A stretch of 64,000 nt of DNA, from NCBI RefSeq assembly GCF_018991925.1, contig NW_024735442.1:213501-277500 (forward strand), in the 5' to 3' direction. The notes beneath the pieces were generated by a model. That model had not been told where the DNA came from and did not search any database. It saw only the letters and a list, made by a program, of their open reading frames with translations. Positions 23,786 through 37,764 of the stretch are shown here, piece by piece. Within the stretch, counting starts at the first letter, position 1, and the number at the start of each line of letters is the position of its first letter. Made by a program: the position numbers and the translations under genes. The DNA is from Homarus americanus. Taxonomy: Eukaryota; Arthropoda; Malacostraca; Decapoda; Nephropidae.

Positions 23786-24060
23786 AGGGTCTGCCACCAG
23801 GGGACGACATGAAAGTACGACGCATGGGCACATCGCCAAGGTATTCCGTGAAGGTTCGCCGCTCGGGCACACCATGAGGTTACACCGCCAGGGCGCACCG
23901 TTAGGGTACGCCACCATGACACGCCATGAGGGTACGCCATAGCAGTACGCCAACAGGGTAAGCCGCTAGGGTACGCCGTGAGGGTATGCCACGAGGGCAT
24001 GCCATGAGGGTACGCCGTGAGGGTACACCAACAGGTAAGCCGCTAGGGTACGCTGCGAGG
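23786..24060 (+). repeat. 15-bp degenerate tandem repeat
   Basis: Degenerate units of GGGTACGCCGTGA spaced about 15 bp. The minus-strand open frames over it (W-R-T-L-x-A-Y-P-like) are repeat translation. Confidence 0.85.
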
Positions 24061-26027
24061 AAATGACAGGTACAGCGGGGGGTCAACAGCTGCTTTCCAC
24101 CGGAGCCGTAAACTGACATCATTGTTGGCCAATTTTATGATAACGATGACATTAAACATGTAACGCCCCCGCCAACGTCAGCGCCGTCAGCAACGTGTGT
24201 CCTGACGCCCACTTGCTGACACAGGACATTAACACATTCAGGAAGCGTCAAGTGAACATTAAGGTGTCATTTTGTTGATCATTTTAACGTGATGTGGACA
24301 AAGGCTCTCATGTTTTAAATTAAAAACCTTCAAGGAAACCTGGACAGGACGTCAGTTTATGGCCATGTTTATTCATCCAGAAAACATCGAGTGAACATTA
24401 AAAACAATAATTTATTTAGACGATATTTCACGAACGAGTCGCAACAGTAGTAACACGTAGACCAAAACAATAATGAATACCGAGACACTGTCAATGATCA
24501 AGATGCATTATTTTTTAACATTACACTCTTGGAAAAAAATCTAATTTCCTCAGAAGGTAAAGGGAAATACATTGAAATACCACAACAAAAGGTCACCTGG
24601 TAGAGTTATTGTCTCCCTCTGATGAGATGTCGAGGGAGACGCGACCAAGAGACACGTGGTAAAGACAACATAAACTGGAGGAATCTAAACATGCATCACT
24701 ACCACGGCACCACAAAGACAACTAAATGCTGTCCTAAGCTTTGTTTTATTTTACATAAGCGATCCCTGTTGACACGCAAAGGTCCAGGGTGAGGTATTGT
24801 TTGTGTGTTGAAGTCCGAGTGTATATGGACGGTTATATGTATATATAGTGTTACGCCGTCTCTTAATTTACTTAAATATCCAGGTTCTAGGCGTAACCAA
24901 ACAAAAAGTGAAGTAAATTAAAAGAGAATAAAAATAAAGTAAACCTTTAAGAATTTAATTGATTAAATATTAACACAATAAAGAACCTCGTAGGCTGTCA
25001 CAACAAACTGATTCACCATCGAAACTTTTAAGACAAGTGATACAAAACATCGAAACATCAAAAGATTAAAAATAAAGCATTGGATTACGTTAACACTGCA
25101 TAAACATATAAAAACTATCACTGAAATTAACTAACGTGAAACAACACTGAATTACTTGAATACAACTAAGCAAATACTGATGGACACAAACAGAGACATA
25201 AATAGGTACTCACATAGATATACCACATTGGTGGCGACAGGAACAACACAAATAAATTAAGTTTAAGTAACAAGTGACACTCAAAGGATGTGGACTGTAT
25301 GACAAGAGGACTGAACTGACTCAAGTCAGTTGGTGGGTCCTATATATAAGGTCGGCTCCCGCCACGCGACCCGCCGGTGGGTCGTTTAACGATGCAGATG
25401 GTCGTTAGAGAACAAAGAATGCTGGTTACAATACAAAATGAAGAAATAAGATGGGCTTGAACAAATAATGACAGTTAAAACCTTAACAACACAGGGTAAG
25501 GTGACTAGAATATATAATAGTAAATTTAACACATCATTACAGGAACAATATGGAACATGGGAGCTGTTATATATAAAAAAATAGAACAAATACGACACGG
25601 TCGTAACAATATATATACACACTCAATGCGTAAAGGGGTCTAAACTTGTTACAGTTACTCAATATACGTGAGAAGTTCTTTATCTATAGAAAAAAAGAGG
25701 AATTTTAAAATAATCAAAGAGAGAGAGAGAGAATAGGACCTGATACACACTCTCCATTTATCCTGTTGCTGAGTACAAAGGCCACAACTTCCCCGAAATA
25801 CACGACTAACTTTAGCTGTAAACAGTATAATTGTTATTCATTTATGTTCTTAATGATACTACAAACATATTCTTCATGAATGATGAATAATAAATCCTCT
25901 TCAATACAGTCGTACCTGGGCCACAAATGACTTTTTCCAGGTTAATTAAGTACCTGGGAACAAGACGGTGCCACAGGTCGATGGAGTGATTTTTTATTGT
26001 CAGACGAATAGACTGGACACATGCATG
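24061..26027. other. unique sequence, no gene seen
   Basis: AT-rich with a GA run at 25718-25733. No coding or RNA signal recognised. Confidence 0.5.
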
Positions 26028-26412
26028 TACTGACTGTGTGGGGAGAGACGGATGGGGGGAGCCTCATATACTGACTAGGGGGAGACACAGGGTAGGAAGA
26101 ACTTACTAGGGGGGACACAGGGTGGGAACTTACAGGGGGAGACACCAGGGAGGACATGAACTGACTAGGGGGAGACACAAGGTAGGAAGAACTTACTAGG
26201 GGAGACACAGGGTGGGAAGAACTTACCAGGGGAAACACAGGGTGGTAGGACTGACTAGGTGGGATACACAGGGTGGGAGGACTAACTAGGTGGGATACAC
26301 AGGGTGGGAGGACTCACTAGGCGAAGACACAGGGTGGGAGGACTGACTAGATGGGATACACAGGGTGGGAAGAGCCTCATATACTTACTAGGAGGAGACA
26401 CAGGGTGGGAGT
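26028..26412 (+). repeat. ~31-bp minisatellite
   Basis: Degenerate units with GACTAGGTGGGATACACAGG followed by GTGGGAGGA. The central copies match well and the outer ones are diverged. Both ends carry GAGCCTCATATACT. Confidence 0.88.
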
Positions 26413-26887
26413 AACCATAAACTGCAATATTAACAGCAACCGTCACAAGAAATACGGCGTTACTGACTGGACCAACAGCACAGCTAAAAGTATATTTTAT
26501 TTAAGGTAGAATATTATACCAGTTCTTAATTATTTCATAATTATGGGTCGAAAATACTGTATTTGTACAGCGTGGGCTTATTACGGCGGATGAGTCATTA
26601 CCAGGGATTAATAATAATAATTTTACTATGATAAATGACTTTTTTTTCTTTAATGAGTTATAAGAAAATCATTAATAATATTTCCCTAACGCCAATAGAA
26701 GTTGTCTTTAAAATAGCCAAAATTGTGAATATAAAAAAAAAAAAATATCTTACTGCCGCTATTACTGTGCCTGATAGAGCCGTCAGTTAAAAGGTAAAGG
26801 TATGACCCGAGCCTAGTGGACCATCTCTGTGTACACTGATTATTTCTTAGTGTCTGGTGGGTGTTACTGTGCTGGAGTAAGACCACA
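26413..26887. other. AT-rich unique sequence
   Basis: No gene seen. A 13-A run lies near 26734. Confidence 0.5.
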
Positions 26888-27310
26888 GCGCTCACCCAAA
26901 CACTTACTCAAGCACTCATTCGAACACTCACTCAAACACTCGATCAAACACTCAAACACTTACCCAAACACCATCTCAAGCACTCATTCAAACACTCAAT
27001 CAAACACTCGATCAAACACTCAAACACAGACTCAAACACCATCTCAAGCACTCAGACACCCAAATACCAACTCAAACACAGACGCAAACACTAAAGACCC
27101 ACTCAAACACAGACTCAAACCTTCCAAACACTCACTCATACACTCAAACATTCACTCATACACTCAAACATTCACTCAAACATCCAAACACTCACTCATA
27201 CACCCAAACACTCACTCAAACATCCAAACACTCATCTAAACACTTAAACACCCACTCAAACAGATTCCAACATTCAAACACTCACTCATACACTCAAACA
27301 CCCACTCAAT
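26888..27310 (+). repeat. CAAACACTCACT-type degenerate repeat
   Basis: Roughly 40 loose copies of a 10-12 bp CAAACACTCACT unit. The open frames are lysine/histidine/asparagine-rich artefacts. Confidence 0.9.
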
Positions 27311-27361
27311 ATTCCACGTCATCGAGGAACACACCAGCCACACACCCCTGGAGAGTAAAAA

Positions 27362-27392
27362 CCGTGCAGGTGTGCCAGGGACACCTGCACGG
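27362..27392. other. perfect 12-bp-stem hairpin
   Basis: CCGTGCAGGTGT, loop GCCAGGG, ACACCTGCACGG: a GC-rich perfect inverted repeat in AT-rich surroundings. Function unknown. Confidence 0.6.
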
Positions 27393-27477
27393 CCACACAC
27401 TGAAGTTACTAAACGAAATTCGTGGAACTAAGTGTTGATAAAATTAAGTTCTCATATTATGTAACTCTTTGGTAATT

Positions 27478-27479
<2 letters not shown>

Positions 27480-27544
<65 letters not shown>
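27480..27544. repeat. (AAT)n microsatellite
   Basis: About 21 AAT units. Confidence 0.97.
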
Positions 27545-27725
27545 GTAAGAATTATAAGCATTAAATATGAATCATTACACATAACTACAGTCTAATACTA
27601 AATAAAAAATGCTTTAAACAACAATAAAATTATTAAGTACACATTAAAGTCTAGAGAAAAAATACAGTTTTACACAAACACGCGAAACTTTTCAGATAAC
27701 CAAACAATGTATATCAACAAAATGC

Positions 27726-27751
27726 CTAACCTAACCTAACCTAACCTAACC
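27726..27751 (+). repeat. telomere-like (CCTAA)5
   Basis: Five perfect CCTAA units in unique AT-rich DNA, with no foldback arms seen. Confidence 0.9.
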
Positions 27752-28721
27752 AGCGTTGATGATATTGACGTCACAGTATAATACATCACTCCACTTTAAT
27801 AACTACGGTTAATTCTTACAGAAGTCGTCAACAATTAATACTCATAAGAGACGACAGGTAAACCTCACTCACAGACTCTCATCTCGAATAACAAACTGAA
27901 GACTCATCTATCATTTTTCTTTTATTATTAATGAATGACTCGTCCCGAATAATTAACCTTCATTAACTTTATCTAACATTATTAATTAGAATATTTTGAT
28001 GAAAACAAAAACTTTTGAGAAAAAATAAATGTAAAATCTTATATGGGTCTTAAGCAGCTTTAATTATTTCACAAGTTCAACAATACGGAATTTTATACTT
28101 TTTGTCCATGTGATTTAAAGTGAGTAAATACTATGAGGAAAATGTTGATGGATTGTGATCCATAAATCAAGATTACAATATTACATTAAGTGGTTCCTGT
28201 ACGTGTGTAGAAGTGGTAGTTACTAGCCGGGTTTAAAATGATTTTTCAGGTTTAATACAACAATATAATAACATATATTACAGAGGCAGCGGATACAATT
28301 AAGATAATGATCCTCAGTCCATATTATCATATACAGATGAAATAATGATACTCTATGCACATTATATTATACAGGTATAGATAACAATACTCTATAAACA
28401 CTATCTAATACAGGTATAAATAACAATACTCTACACACATTACCTTACCCAGGTAGGACAAAGATACAGGTGCCCAACGCCGTCTGTTTACTTAAGTCCA
28501 GTACAGACGTGTCATCATCAGCTGCATCTCCCAAAGACCGTAATTTCTTGTTCAAACAAAGAGGATTCCTATTATTTATGACACCGCCACCCCCTATTAC
28601 CAATTTATACACCTACAACATTTGTATTTCCTTCTTTTTTTTTCAACAATCAAAGTAAAAAGATAATTGGACCTCAAGACTGCCCTTCGGTACCCCGCAG
28701 GTATGAGGGTATTTGGTAATG
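27752..28721. other. AT-rich unique sequence
   Basis: Three loose copies of a CAATACTCTATRMACA phrase lie at 28340-28440. No gene recognised. Confidence 0.5.

Positions 28722-28769
<48 letters not shown>
28722..28769. repeat. (CA)n microsatellite
   Basis: About 24 CA units. Confidence 0.97.
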
Positions 28770-28770
<1 letters not shown>

Positions 28771-29044
28771 AGGAATATCCCAAAAGAAACCAAAATAAAA
28801 AACAACCTGTGGATTGAATAAGTGACGACTAATTGTTAATTGTATTCAAGAAGAAGAAGAAAACTATCTCCATCCTTGAATAAGAATAAAAAATAACATT
28901 CTATCAACTGTTTTCATATTGTTTAAATGAACGATGTTGCCTAATCCGAGTTCGTGCCCTACCTCATGAACAAAAAAGACTGATTATCCATGTTTAATCC
29001 CTAACGAGTTTTAAGATACTATCTGTATTTTAAAGGTTCATGTA

Positions 29045-29130
<86 letters not shown>
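29045..29130. repeat. (AAT)n microsatellite
   Basis: About 28 AAT units. Confidence 0.97.
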
Positions 29131-29131
<1 letters not shown>

Positions 29132-29484
29132 CTGAAGCAATACAAATATAAATTGAAAATATATACCTGAATTACAGTTCTGAGATTGCTTGATATAACT
29201 CTGTAACTAATAGATATCATGGTATCTATGATATCATCCAGGAAAATATAAATCTTGTGCAGGTATAAAGTACTGGATATTTTATACCTATAAATAACAT
29301 GATATCTGGAATCTATACTTGAAGTTATGTTAATATTCCTCATATTTGATCCTAAATTTTACTCCCACTCAACCACGTCATCGCATCACTCACACTATCA
29401 CCAGTTAGCAAAAAGACGCCAAGCAGTATTTTTGTAATTCATATTTCGATCTTATAACATGAGAATATAAGGACGTTCTGGATC
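29131..29484. other. AT-rich unique sequence
   Basis: No gene seen. Confidence 0.5.
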
Positions 29485-29686
29485 TCGTAGATAAGCCAGG
29501 GAGTATCAAAGCACCGCCTATCAGAACCCCGGATGACTGCGCGAGATACAATTATTAGCTGGTAGCGCAGTGTTCATGTTCTGCTTATATGGACACAAGC
29601 ACAGCGCTCCCAGACAATGATTGTATCTTTAGTAGTCATTCAGGGTTATGATAGGTGGTTCTGGTATACTCCTGGCATATCTATGA
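29485..29686. mobile_element. ~200-bp foldback (MITE-like) element
   Basis: The left arm 29485-29578 is the inverted copy of 29590-29686 at roughly 75% identity. Matched blocks include AGATAAGCCAGG / AGATATGCCAGG, CACCGCCTATCAGAACCC / CACCTATCATAACCC, GATACAATTATT / GATACAATCATT and GTAGCGCAGTG / GAGCGCTGTG. The centre is about 10 bp. No coding capacity. The shape suits a MITE; an miRNA-like precursor is less likely because of the many mismatches. Confidence 0.6.
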
Positions 29687-30122
29687 GGCCTTGGGAAGAG
29701 TCCTAAATGGTGGTTCTTTGGTTTATTACCTGAATACTAATCAACACCTCACTCAGTCTCCAGCTCAGGTGTGATCTGTGGCAGCGCTGAAACCTGACGG
29801 GGGAGTCCGGGCTCCAGAATATACAACACTCGTACGTTTCTTTTTTTCCTCTCAAGTGAGAACCAAAAAGATTATCTACTTGCGATATAATTCCAGTAGA
29901 ATTTCGATGCCATTTTGAATGTTATTTTTTTGTGTGTGTGTAATATATTCCGTGAGGAAGGAATATTTCCCCTGAGGTGTGTTGTGTGAGGTGCCAATAG
30001 CGGCGCAGCGGTCGGCTCCCTGACTGTGTCATGAGCGGCCGCCAACAGTCTGTGTACATGTATATGTAATGTTTACTTCTAGTAACTTGTCTGTTATAGG
30101 AACACAGATGTTTTTCAATAAT

Positions 30123-30153
<31 letters not shown>

Positions 30154-30782
30154 ATAATATATATATACATCAGTATATCAGTAAATAAACAATCGCTGAT
30201 AAAAAAAATTGTAACAGTGAACAAAATTAAGGGAGAAAACATATTTTTTACATAATTTTAATGAATATATTTCTGGCATAAAGAGGTATTTTGTCCAATG
30301 TTAGATTAAATAATTATGGTAAGTAAATAAAACAATGAACGCAATGCCCATTTATCACATAAACAAATAAATAATAAAACGTTTTTTCTCTTTTTTCTAA
30401 GTCACAAAGTTGACTGTTTTGTTGACTTAATATTGAGAAATCTGTTAAGTTTACATAGAAAAAATCTGGCGGGATTTTGATAGTTAACGTAACGATAATG
30501 TGTTACTGTGAACAATCAGGAGCAATCAGAAAAAAAATATTAAGAAAATATATAGAAATAAGTGTTAATAAAAAAGTTAAAGGAAAGTCTTACCCCAAAA
30601 ATTATTAGATTCTTTAAAACTTATTGTAATGGGAATATAATGCAGTATAAGGGAATATAAAGAAGGAGGAGAAACAAGTGACGATCACATCTTCGAGTTA
30701 TAACAGTCAGCCCTATGTTTATTTTTCGTCACGTGTTTATACATCATATCAAATTTATCAGATAATGACATGTACAGTACTT

Positions 30783-30787
<5 letters not shown>
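29687..30787. other. unique sequence with a CA run
   Basis: CA run at 30123-30151. Otherwise AT-rich unique DNA without a gene. Confidence 0.5.

Positions 30788-30838
<51 letters not shown>
30788..30838. repeat. (GA)n microsatellite
   Basis: About 25 GA units. Confidence 0.97.
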
Positions 30839-30841
<3 letters not shown>

Positions 30842-31130
30842 CAATAGGCCTCAAGAGTCGTTCATCTACACATGCAATGCTCTAGAAAGGTATAAAGTAG
30901 TGCATTTTTGTGTAGAGGAAGAACGGTCGACACTAAGGATCACTCACACCTGTGTTTGTTGCAGTAACTTACTGAGTGTTGGCTCTTGAATACATACATG
31001 TGTGTGTGTGTGTGATGCACGTAATCATGTGTATATATTTTCATACATGCGTATATGTCACGAAATAAACATATATTACACCTATAAATATACTAACTTT
31101 CCTGTACTTGAGTAAGTGTTTATACCCTAA

Positions 31131-31252
31131 GTCTGATCACCTGCAGATTAGCCACCGTAACGCAGTCTTGATGGATTAGCTTAGGTTAGTAAAAGGTTGG
31201 TTACTCATCGGGTGGAATAAGCCGAGAGGGTTAATCTTCATGTGACTCCCCA
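31131..31252. mobile_element. foldback/MITE-like module M3 with TTAGG-like core
   Basis: The left arm is CTGATCACCTGCAGATTAGC. The right arm's reverse complement is AGTCACATGAAGATTAACCC followed by CTCGGCTTATTCCACC, matching the M2 arm. The core holds GCTTAGGTTAG. About 120 bp. Confidence 0.6.
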
Positions 31253-31427
31253 CTCACCTATACCATACAGGTGAGCACACCGGGACTACCTAATGGGTCA
31301 GGTGGGTCAGGTGGAGTTACGTGAGTAGAATAAACTAAATATTTATTTTTAGGATCATTAGTTAAGGTAAGATCTCGTTAACAGATTTATATTTTATTTT
31401 TTTAACCGGATTACAGTTGCTAACGTA

Positions 31428-31429
<2 letters not shown>

Positions 31430-31471
<42 letters not shown>
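31430..31471. repeat. (TG)n microsatellite
   Basis: About 21 TG units. Confidence 0.97.
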
Positions 31472-33200
<1,729 letters not shown>

Positions 33201-33362
33201 CAGGAGATTGCAATAGATTACCTGCTAATTGATGAAAACGAGGAAGTGTCATCCGCTTGATATATACCACATGACGAAATTCGCCCCAAACAGGTAAAAC
33301 TCAAAGGACAAAGCCCTGGGAGGTGTTTTAATGTTTTCCTGCACCACTTAAAGTTGTAGTTT
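33201..33362 (+). repeat. diverged dispersed repeat, copy 1
   Basis: Shares an ordered series of blocks with 36960-37132: GGAGATT, CTAATT, GAGGAAGTGTC, ACCACATGAC, AAATTC, and TTTTCCTGCA. Roughly 70-75% similar. Non-coding. Confidence 0.55.
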
Positions 33363-34202
33363 TTATTACAGTAATTTTCATTATCAGGAAGAAAATGATT
33401 ACCCAGCGTTCCTGTTTAGTTGGAGCTTCATCCTCCTGACGCGGCCACGCCAAGAACGTCTTCAGGTCTCACTCGTCTGCTCCTCCTATAACTTTATAAT
33501 TTATGTCTAATACAATTTCATTTTCACATACACTTTTCATTCTTTGCCTCGGAGATAATTGTCTAGACCAAGAGGTATTAGTTATATCAGTGTTAATGAG
33601 GCACTGTAGACACCGACCATCGTATCTCTAGCGTCCAGGTTCTCACAGAATCACACCTTCATTCTCGTCCATAACAAGGCATAAGATAGGGCACCCAGTT
33701 AATCTACAGCCTCAGTGTAATCCCGATGTCGTGTAGGCAGCGTTGTTAATGACTTAGCTTAAAATACTATAACTAAAAAGTTTTCACATTTCCAGGTTAG
33801 GGTAATATTTGACCAGAGAATCTACTATAATGGTAAGTCCGGACTGAGGTGCACTGCTTACTGGTGGGGCCTCCTAACACGGGACCATCGTTACGGAAAC
33901 CATCAATAACCAATTAACGACATCCGTTTTATTCAATTTTCATTATCAAGTCAAAAACGACAAATTAATTACTGTCATTATTATCATTATTAATGACTTG
34001 TTTCTATCTTACACTAGTCACTTTATAAGTAATGACGGCTAATCTGAAACCAAAATTGCAATATAATTTTCTTAATAGAATATAAATCAACTTGATCTCA
34101 AAAAACAATTTACTAAAAGATCTCATAAATCGTTAAAGTTGAAAGGTTCCCAAAATTATTTTTAGGCGAGTCTCTCCATACACGACGATTATTATCTATT
34201 TC
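33363..34202. other. unique sequence
   Basis: No gene seen. Confidence 0.5.
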
Positions 34203-35083
34203 ACAACACCAACGCTGACGATACAAGTCCTGCAACACCAACGCTGACGATACAAGTCCTGCAACACCAACGCTGACGATACAAGTCCTGCAACACCAAC
34301 CCTGACGATACAAGTCCTGCAACACCAACGCTGACGATACAAGTCCTGCAACACCAACGCTGACGATACAAGTCCTACAACACCACCACTGACGATACAA
34401 GTCCTGCAACACCAACGCTGACGATACAAGTCCTGCAACACCAACGCTGACGATACAAGTCCTGCAACACCAACGCTGACGATACAAGTCCTGCAACACC
34501 AACCCTGACGATACAAGTCCTGCAACACCAACGCTGACGATACAAGTCCTGCAACACCAACGCTGACGATACAAGTCCTACAACACCACTGACGATACAA
34601 GTCCTGCAACACCAACGCTGACGATACAAGTCCTGCAACACCAATGCTGACGATACAAGTCCTGCAACACCAACGACGATACAAGACGATGACGATAGTC
34701 CTGCAACACCACCACTGACGATACGGTCCTACAACACCACCACTGACGATACAGGTCCACCACCACTGACGATACAAGTCCTACAACACCACCACTGACG
34801 ATACAAGTCCTGCAACACCAACGCTGACGATACAAGTCCTACAACACCACCACTGACGATACGAGTCCTACAACACCACCACTGACGATACAAGTCCTGC
34901 AACACCACCACTGACGATACAAGTCCTGCAACACCAACGCTGACGATACAAATCCTACAACACCACCACTGACGATACAAGTCCTACAACACCAACGCTG
35001 ACGATACAAGTCCTACAACACCAACGCTGACGATACAAGTCCTGCAACACCAACGCTGACGATACGAGTCCTACAACACCAAC
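34203..35083 (+). repeat. 29-bp minisatellite (about 30 copies)
   Basis: Units are CAACACCAACGCTGACG plus ATACAAGTCCTG. A second type has CACCACCACTGACG in place of CACCAACGCTGACG and is concentrated at 34700-34980; GCAACA and ACAACA junctions alternate. As 29 is not divisible by three, the minus strand reads through all three frames in an 87-bp cycle without stops, giving several long artefactual open frames. Confidence 0.96.
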
Positions 35084-35324
35084 GAAGGAATCTTGTACAG
35101 CTAAGGACGTAGAAAATATACTAAAATGTAAGCATGAAAAGACGAAAACAAAAATGCCCTACAGGAACGGTTTATATAATGATATAAAAATAAAATCAAG
35201 ACAATATTTTTTCCCTTGAAATTTTTCGTAAACAAACAATAGATAAATTCACCAACATGTCCCTTCCTCGTCCTGACTCACACTACACGTTTGGGGGCAC
35301 ACGTGGAGAATCGCCCCCTCCCCC

Positions 35325-35678
35325 CCTGGTTAGTTTACCTTAAGATACTGCTAACCTAACCTAACCTAACCTAATATAACACAACTTAACCTAACATAAC
35401 CCAAACTAACAAAACATAATCTAACCTAACCAAAAATAGCATAATCCAACATAACCCAATCTAACAACATAATCTGACCTAACCTAACCTAACAACATAA
35501 TCTAACCTAACCAAAAATAGCATAATCCAACATAACCCAACATAATCTGACCTAACCTAAGTGAGCCTAACATAACAGAACCTAATCTATGCTATTCCAA
35601 CGTGAACTAATTACCCACATACTGTCCGGGTGTTTATATAACTTGTGAACTAAGCTGGGGACTAATATTCAAGTGATC
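35325..35678. mobile_element. foldback/MITE-like module M4 with expanded CCTAA core
   Basis: The right arm (35628-35678), reverse complemented, reads GATCACTTGAATATTAGTCC then CCAGCTTAGTTCAC, matching the M2 arm nearly throughout. The left arm TTAGTTTACCTTAAGATACT (35329) is weaker. The core (35350-35600) is about 250 bp of CCTAAC, ACATAAC and TAATCTAAC repeats, much larger than in the other copies. Confidence 0.6.
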
Positions 35679-35687
35679 TGTTCTTTG

Positions 35688-35690
<3 letters not shown>

Positions 35691-35719
<29 letters not shown>

Positions 35720-35752
35720 CATACATACATACATACATACATACATACATAC
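35691..35752. repeat. (ACAT)n microsatellite
   Basis: About 15 ACAT units. Confidence 0.97.
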
Positions 35753-36394
35753 AACTTCTATGAACTTCTTGTTTCTTAAATTAAACAGAGTAAATTTTCA
35801 TATATACCAAATATTTTTCATTAAATTATACCATGAGCAACAGAAAAAGTCAGTTGCTCTATAAGGCTTAATCGGCGACTATCTGTATTTAGAGTATAGA
35901 TATATACACCAGTGACGCGCAGGGGTGTATAGTATAGCCGATGAGCAAGGTGACACAGCCAGTCACACAGACTAACGGACATGGTGACTAATACCTGGTA
36001 AACACCTGTATGAATAGAGGTAATTGCTGTTTTTTTTACCATCACAAATCTCAATTAAAATTTCATTAAATATAATTAGTATACTGAATTTAGACGCGAT
36101 GTTGATGAGAATTTTCTCTTGGCGCAAAAATTCATGAATGGTGGTGTTAAGAATTACACGGTGATAACCCTTCATGTGCTCTCTCACCTTGGTATAACGT
36201 GTCTGGACCATCATTAAGGAACATTGACAGTCTGACACACACAAGCGGCCGCCAGTACAGGATTAGTCAGCCATGATAAATACTCCAACTTGATGCTCAT
36301 TGTAAACCGCAGGTCAAACTCATCAGAATATGACCCTATTTGACCTCATTTTGGGCTAAGCCGGAACCCCCCCGTGAGGCGAACATGACAGCCC
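35753..36394. other. unique sequence with one candidate exon
   Basis: AT-rich. Its only coding hint is the segment at 36188-36231 on the minus strand. Confidence 0.4.
36188..36231 (-). CDS. candidate 44-nt exon, unknown gene
   Basis: Minus strand: acceptor TTGTGTGTGTCAG (ending at 36232), 44 nt open in two frames (LSMFLNDGPDTLYQ or CQCSLMMVQTRYTK), then donor AAG/GTGAGA (36187). No family recognised. The pyrimidine tract is partly GT repeat, so chance is a real possibility. Confidence 0.2.
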
Positions 36395-36715
36395 TGTGGG
36401 GGAAGACAGCATATGCGGAGGGAGGGGAGGGCTTCTTGAGAGAGGAAGAAGGGGGGGGGGTGGACGGAGAGGAAGACAGAAAGGGAAAAGACAATAGATA
36501 AAGAGAACACAATAATGGTGAAGGAGAAGACAGTGTAGAGGAGGCGATGGAGGAAGAGAGGAAGGGAGAGGCAAGGCACGTGGGAGGGCACTAAACCAGA
36601 GGAGGGAATGTTAAAGAGAGGAACGAGGGAAGAAGGAAGACGGTGGTGGAGGAGCAGGGAGAGGAAGGAGGAGAGAGGAGTTGTGGGGGAGAATAAGAGG
36701 AGATATACCAGGGAA
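36395..36715 (+). repeat. purine-rich low-complexity tract
   Basis: GGAGGAGAGGAAG-type sequence with a G run near 36450. Minus-strand open frames rich in L, P and S are composition artefacts. Confidence 0.8.
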
Positions 36716-36959
36716 GTCCGAACCCTCAAATAATTTTATATCCATCTAACTCAATAAGACACAACACCAAGGTCGAGTCCCAGCTCTAATTCGACGCCAT
36801 ATTTTACTGGCATCATCGTGTCGTAGCTTCATTAAGATAAGATACATTATTATAACTCGCTTTTAAGAGGAATATTTAACCTTTGAGAATTTGAACCAAA
36901 GTCTCAGTATTATTTCTGAGCCTGGGAGAGCTGGGTGGGTCAAGAGAGAGGCGTCGGGC

Positions 36960-37132
36960 GGGAGATACCTGGAGATTACACACTAATTATCACGCAGAAG
37001 GAGGAAGTGTCGCTCGTTTCATACACACCACATGACCAAATTCCCTAAAGCAGGAGGAAAAAAACACAGGAAAAACGACAACAGAGATAGTTTAGTGTTT
37101 TTTCCTGCAGAACATGAAGCTGTTTAATATTT
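36960..37132 (+). repeat. diverged dispersed repeat, copy 2
   Basis: Partner of 33201-33362, with GAGGAAGTGTC, CACCACATGAC and TTTTTTCCTGCAG in the same order and spacing. It runs straight into the tandem repeat at 37105-37320. Confidence 0.55.
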
Positions 37133-37320
37133 CCTCCTGTTATATATAAAGCTGTTTTAGTATTTTCCTAGTAGTCATTATACTGCTGTATTATTACCCT
37201 TAAAGCACATGAGAATGTTTTACTTTCCTTGGCGCACAAAAAGTTGCCCCAATATTTTCCAAAGATTATATAGAGCGGCTTAAACATTTTCACTGCAGCA
37301 TATGAAGCTGTTTTATCACA
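37105..37320 (+). repeat. decayed ~31-bp tandem repeat (about 7 copies)
   Basis: A loose unit of CTGCAGCATATGAAGCTG followed by TTTTAATATTTTC, recurring at about 30-bp spacing with heavy divergence. Confidence 0.55.
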
Positions 37321-37332
37321 CTAATATTACTA

Positions 37333-37475
<143 letters not shown>

Positions 37476-37486
37476 CCATAAAGGCT

Positions 37487-37650
37487 GACTCGAGGGTGAC
37501 TTAACATTACACAAATCGAGGGTGACTGTACATTTTATAACTCAAGGCTGACTTAACGCTATATAATTCAAGGCTGACTTAACGCTCTATATTAACGTTC
37601 TATAATTCAAGGCTGACTTAACATTAGACAACTCGAGGGTGACAACGTTA
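37487..37650 (+). repeat. ~27-bp degenerate tandem repeat
   Basis: Six copies centred on CTCAAGGCTGACTTAACG or CTCGAGGGTGACTTAACA. Confidence 0.85.
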
Positions 37651-37764
37651 GCTAAATACACTTGCAACTACACTCATGCTGCGACTCGAGAAAGCTTTAT
37701 GTGGCAGTTAAGGATGAGGTGTTGTAAGCTTTAGCTGGCGTGACAGTTCTTGATGTTGAGGCGA

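Noticed and set aside
34113..34980. Several long cysteine/tryptophan-rich minus-strand frames
   Set aside because: Produced by the 29-bp array rotating through three frames without stops; no start context, domain or flanking coding sequence.
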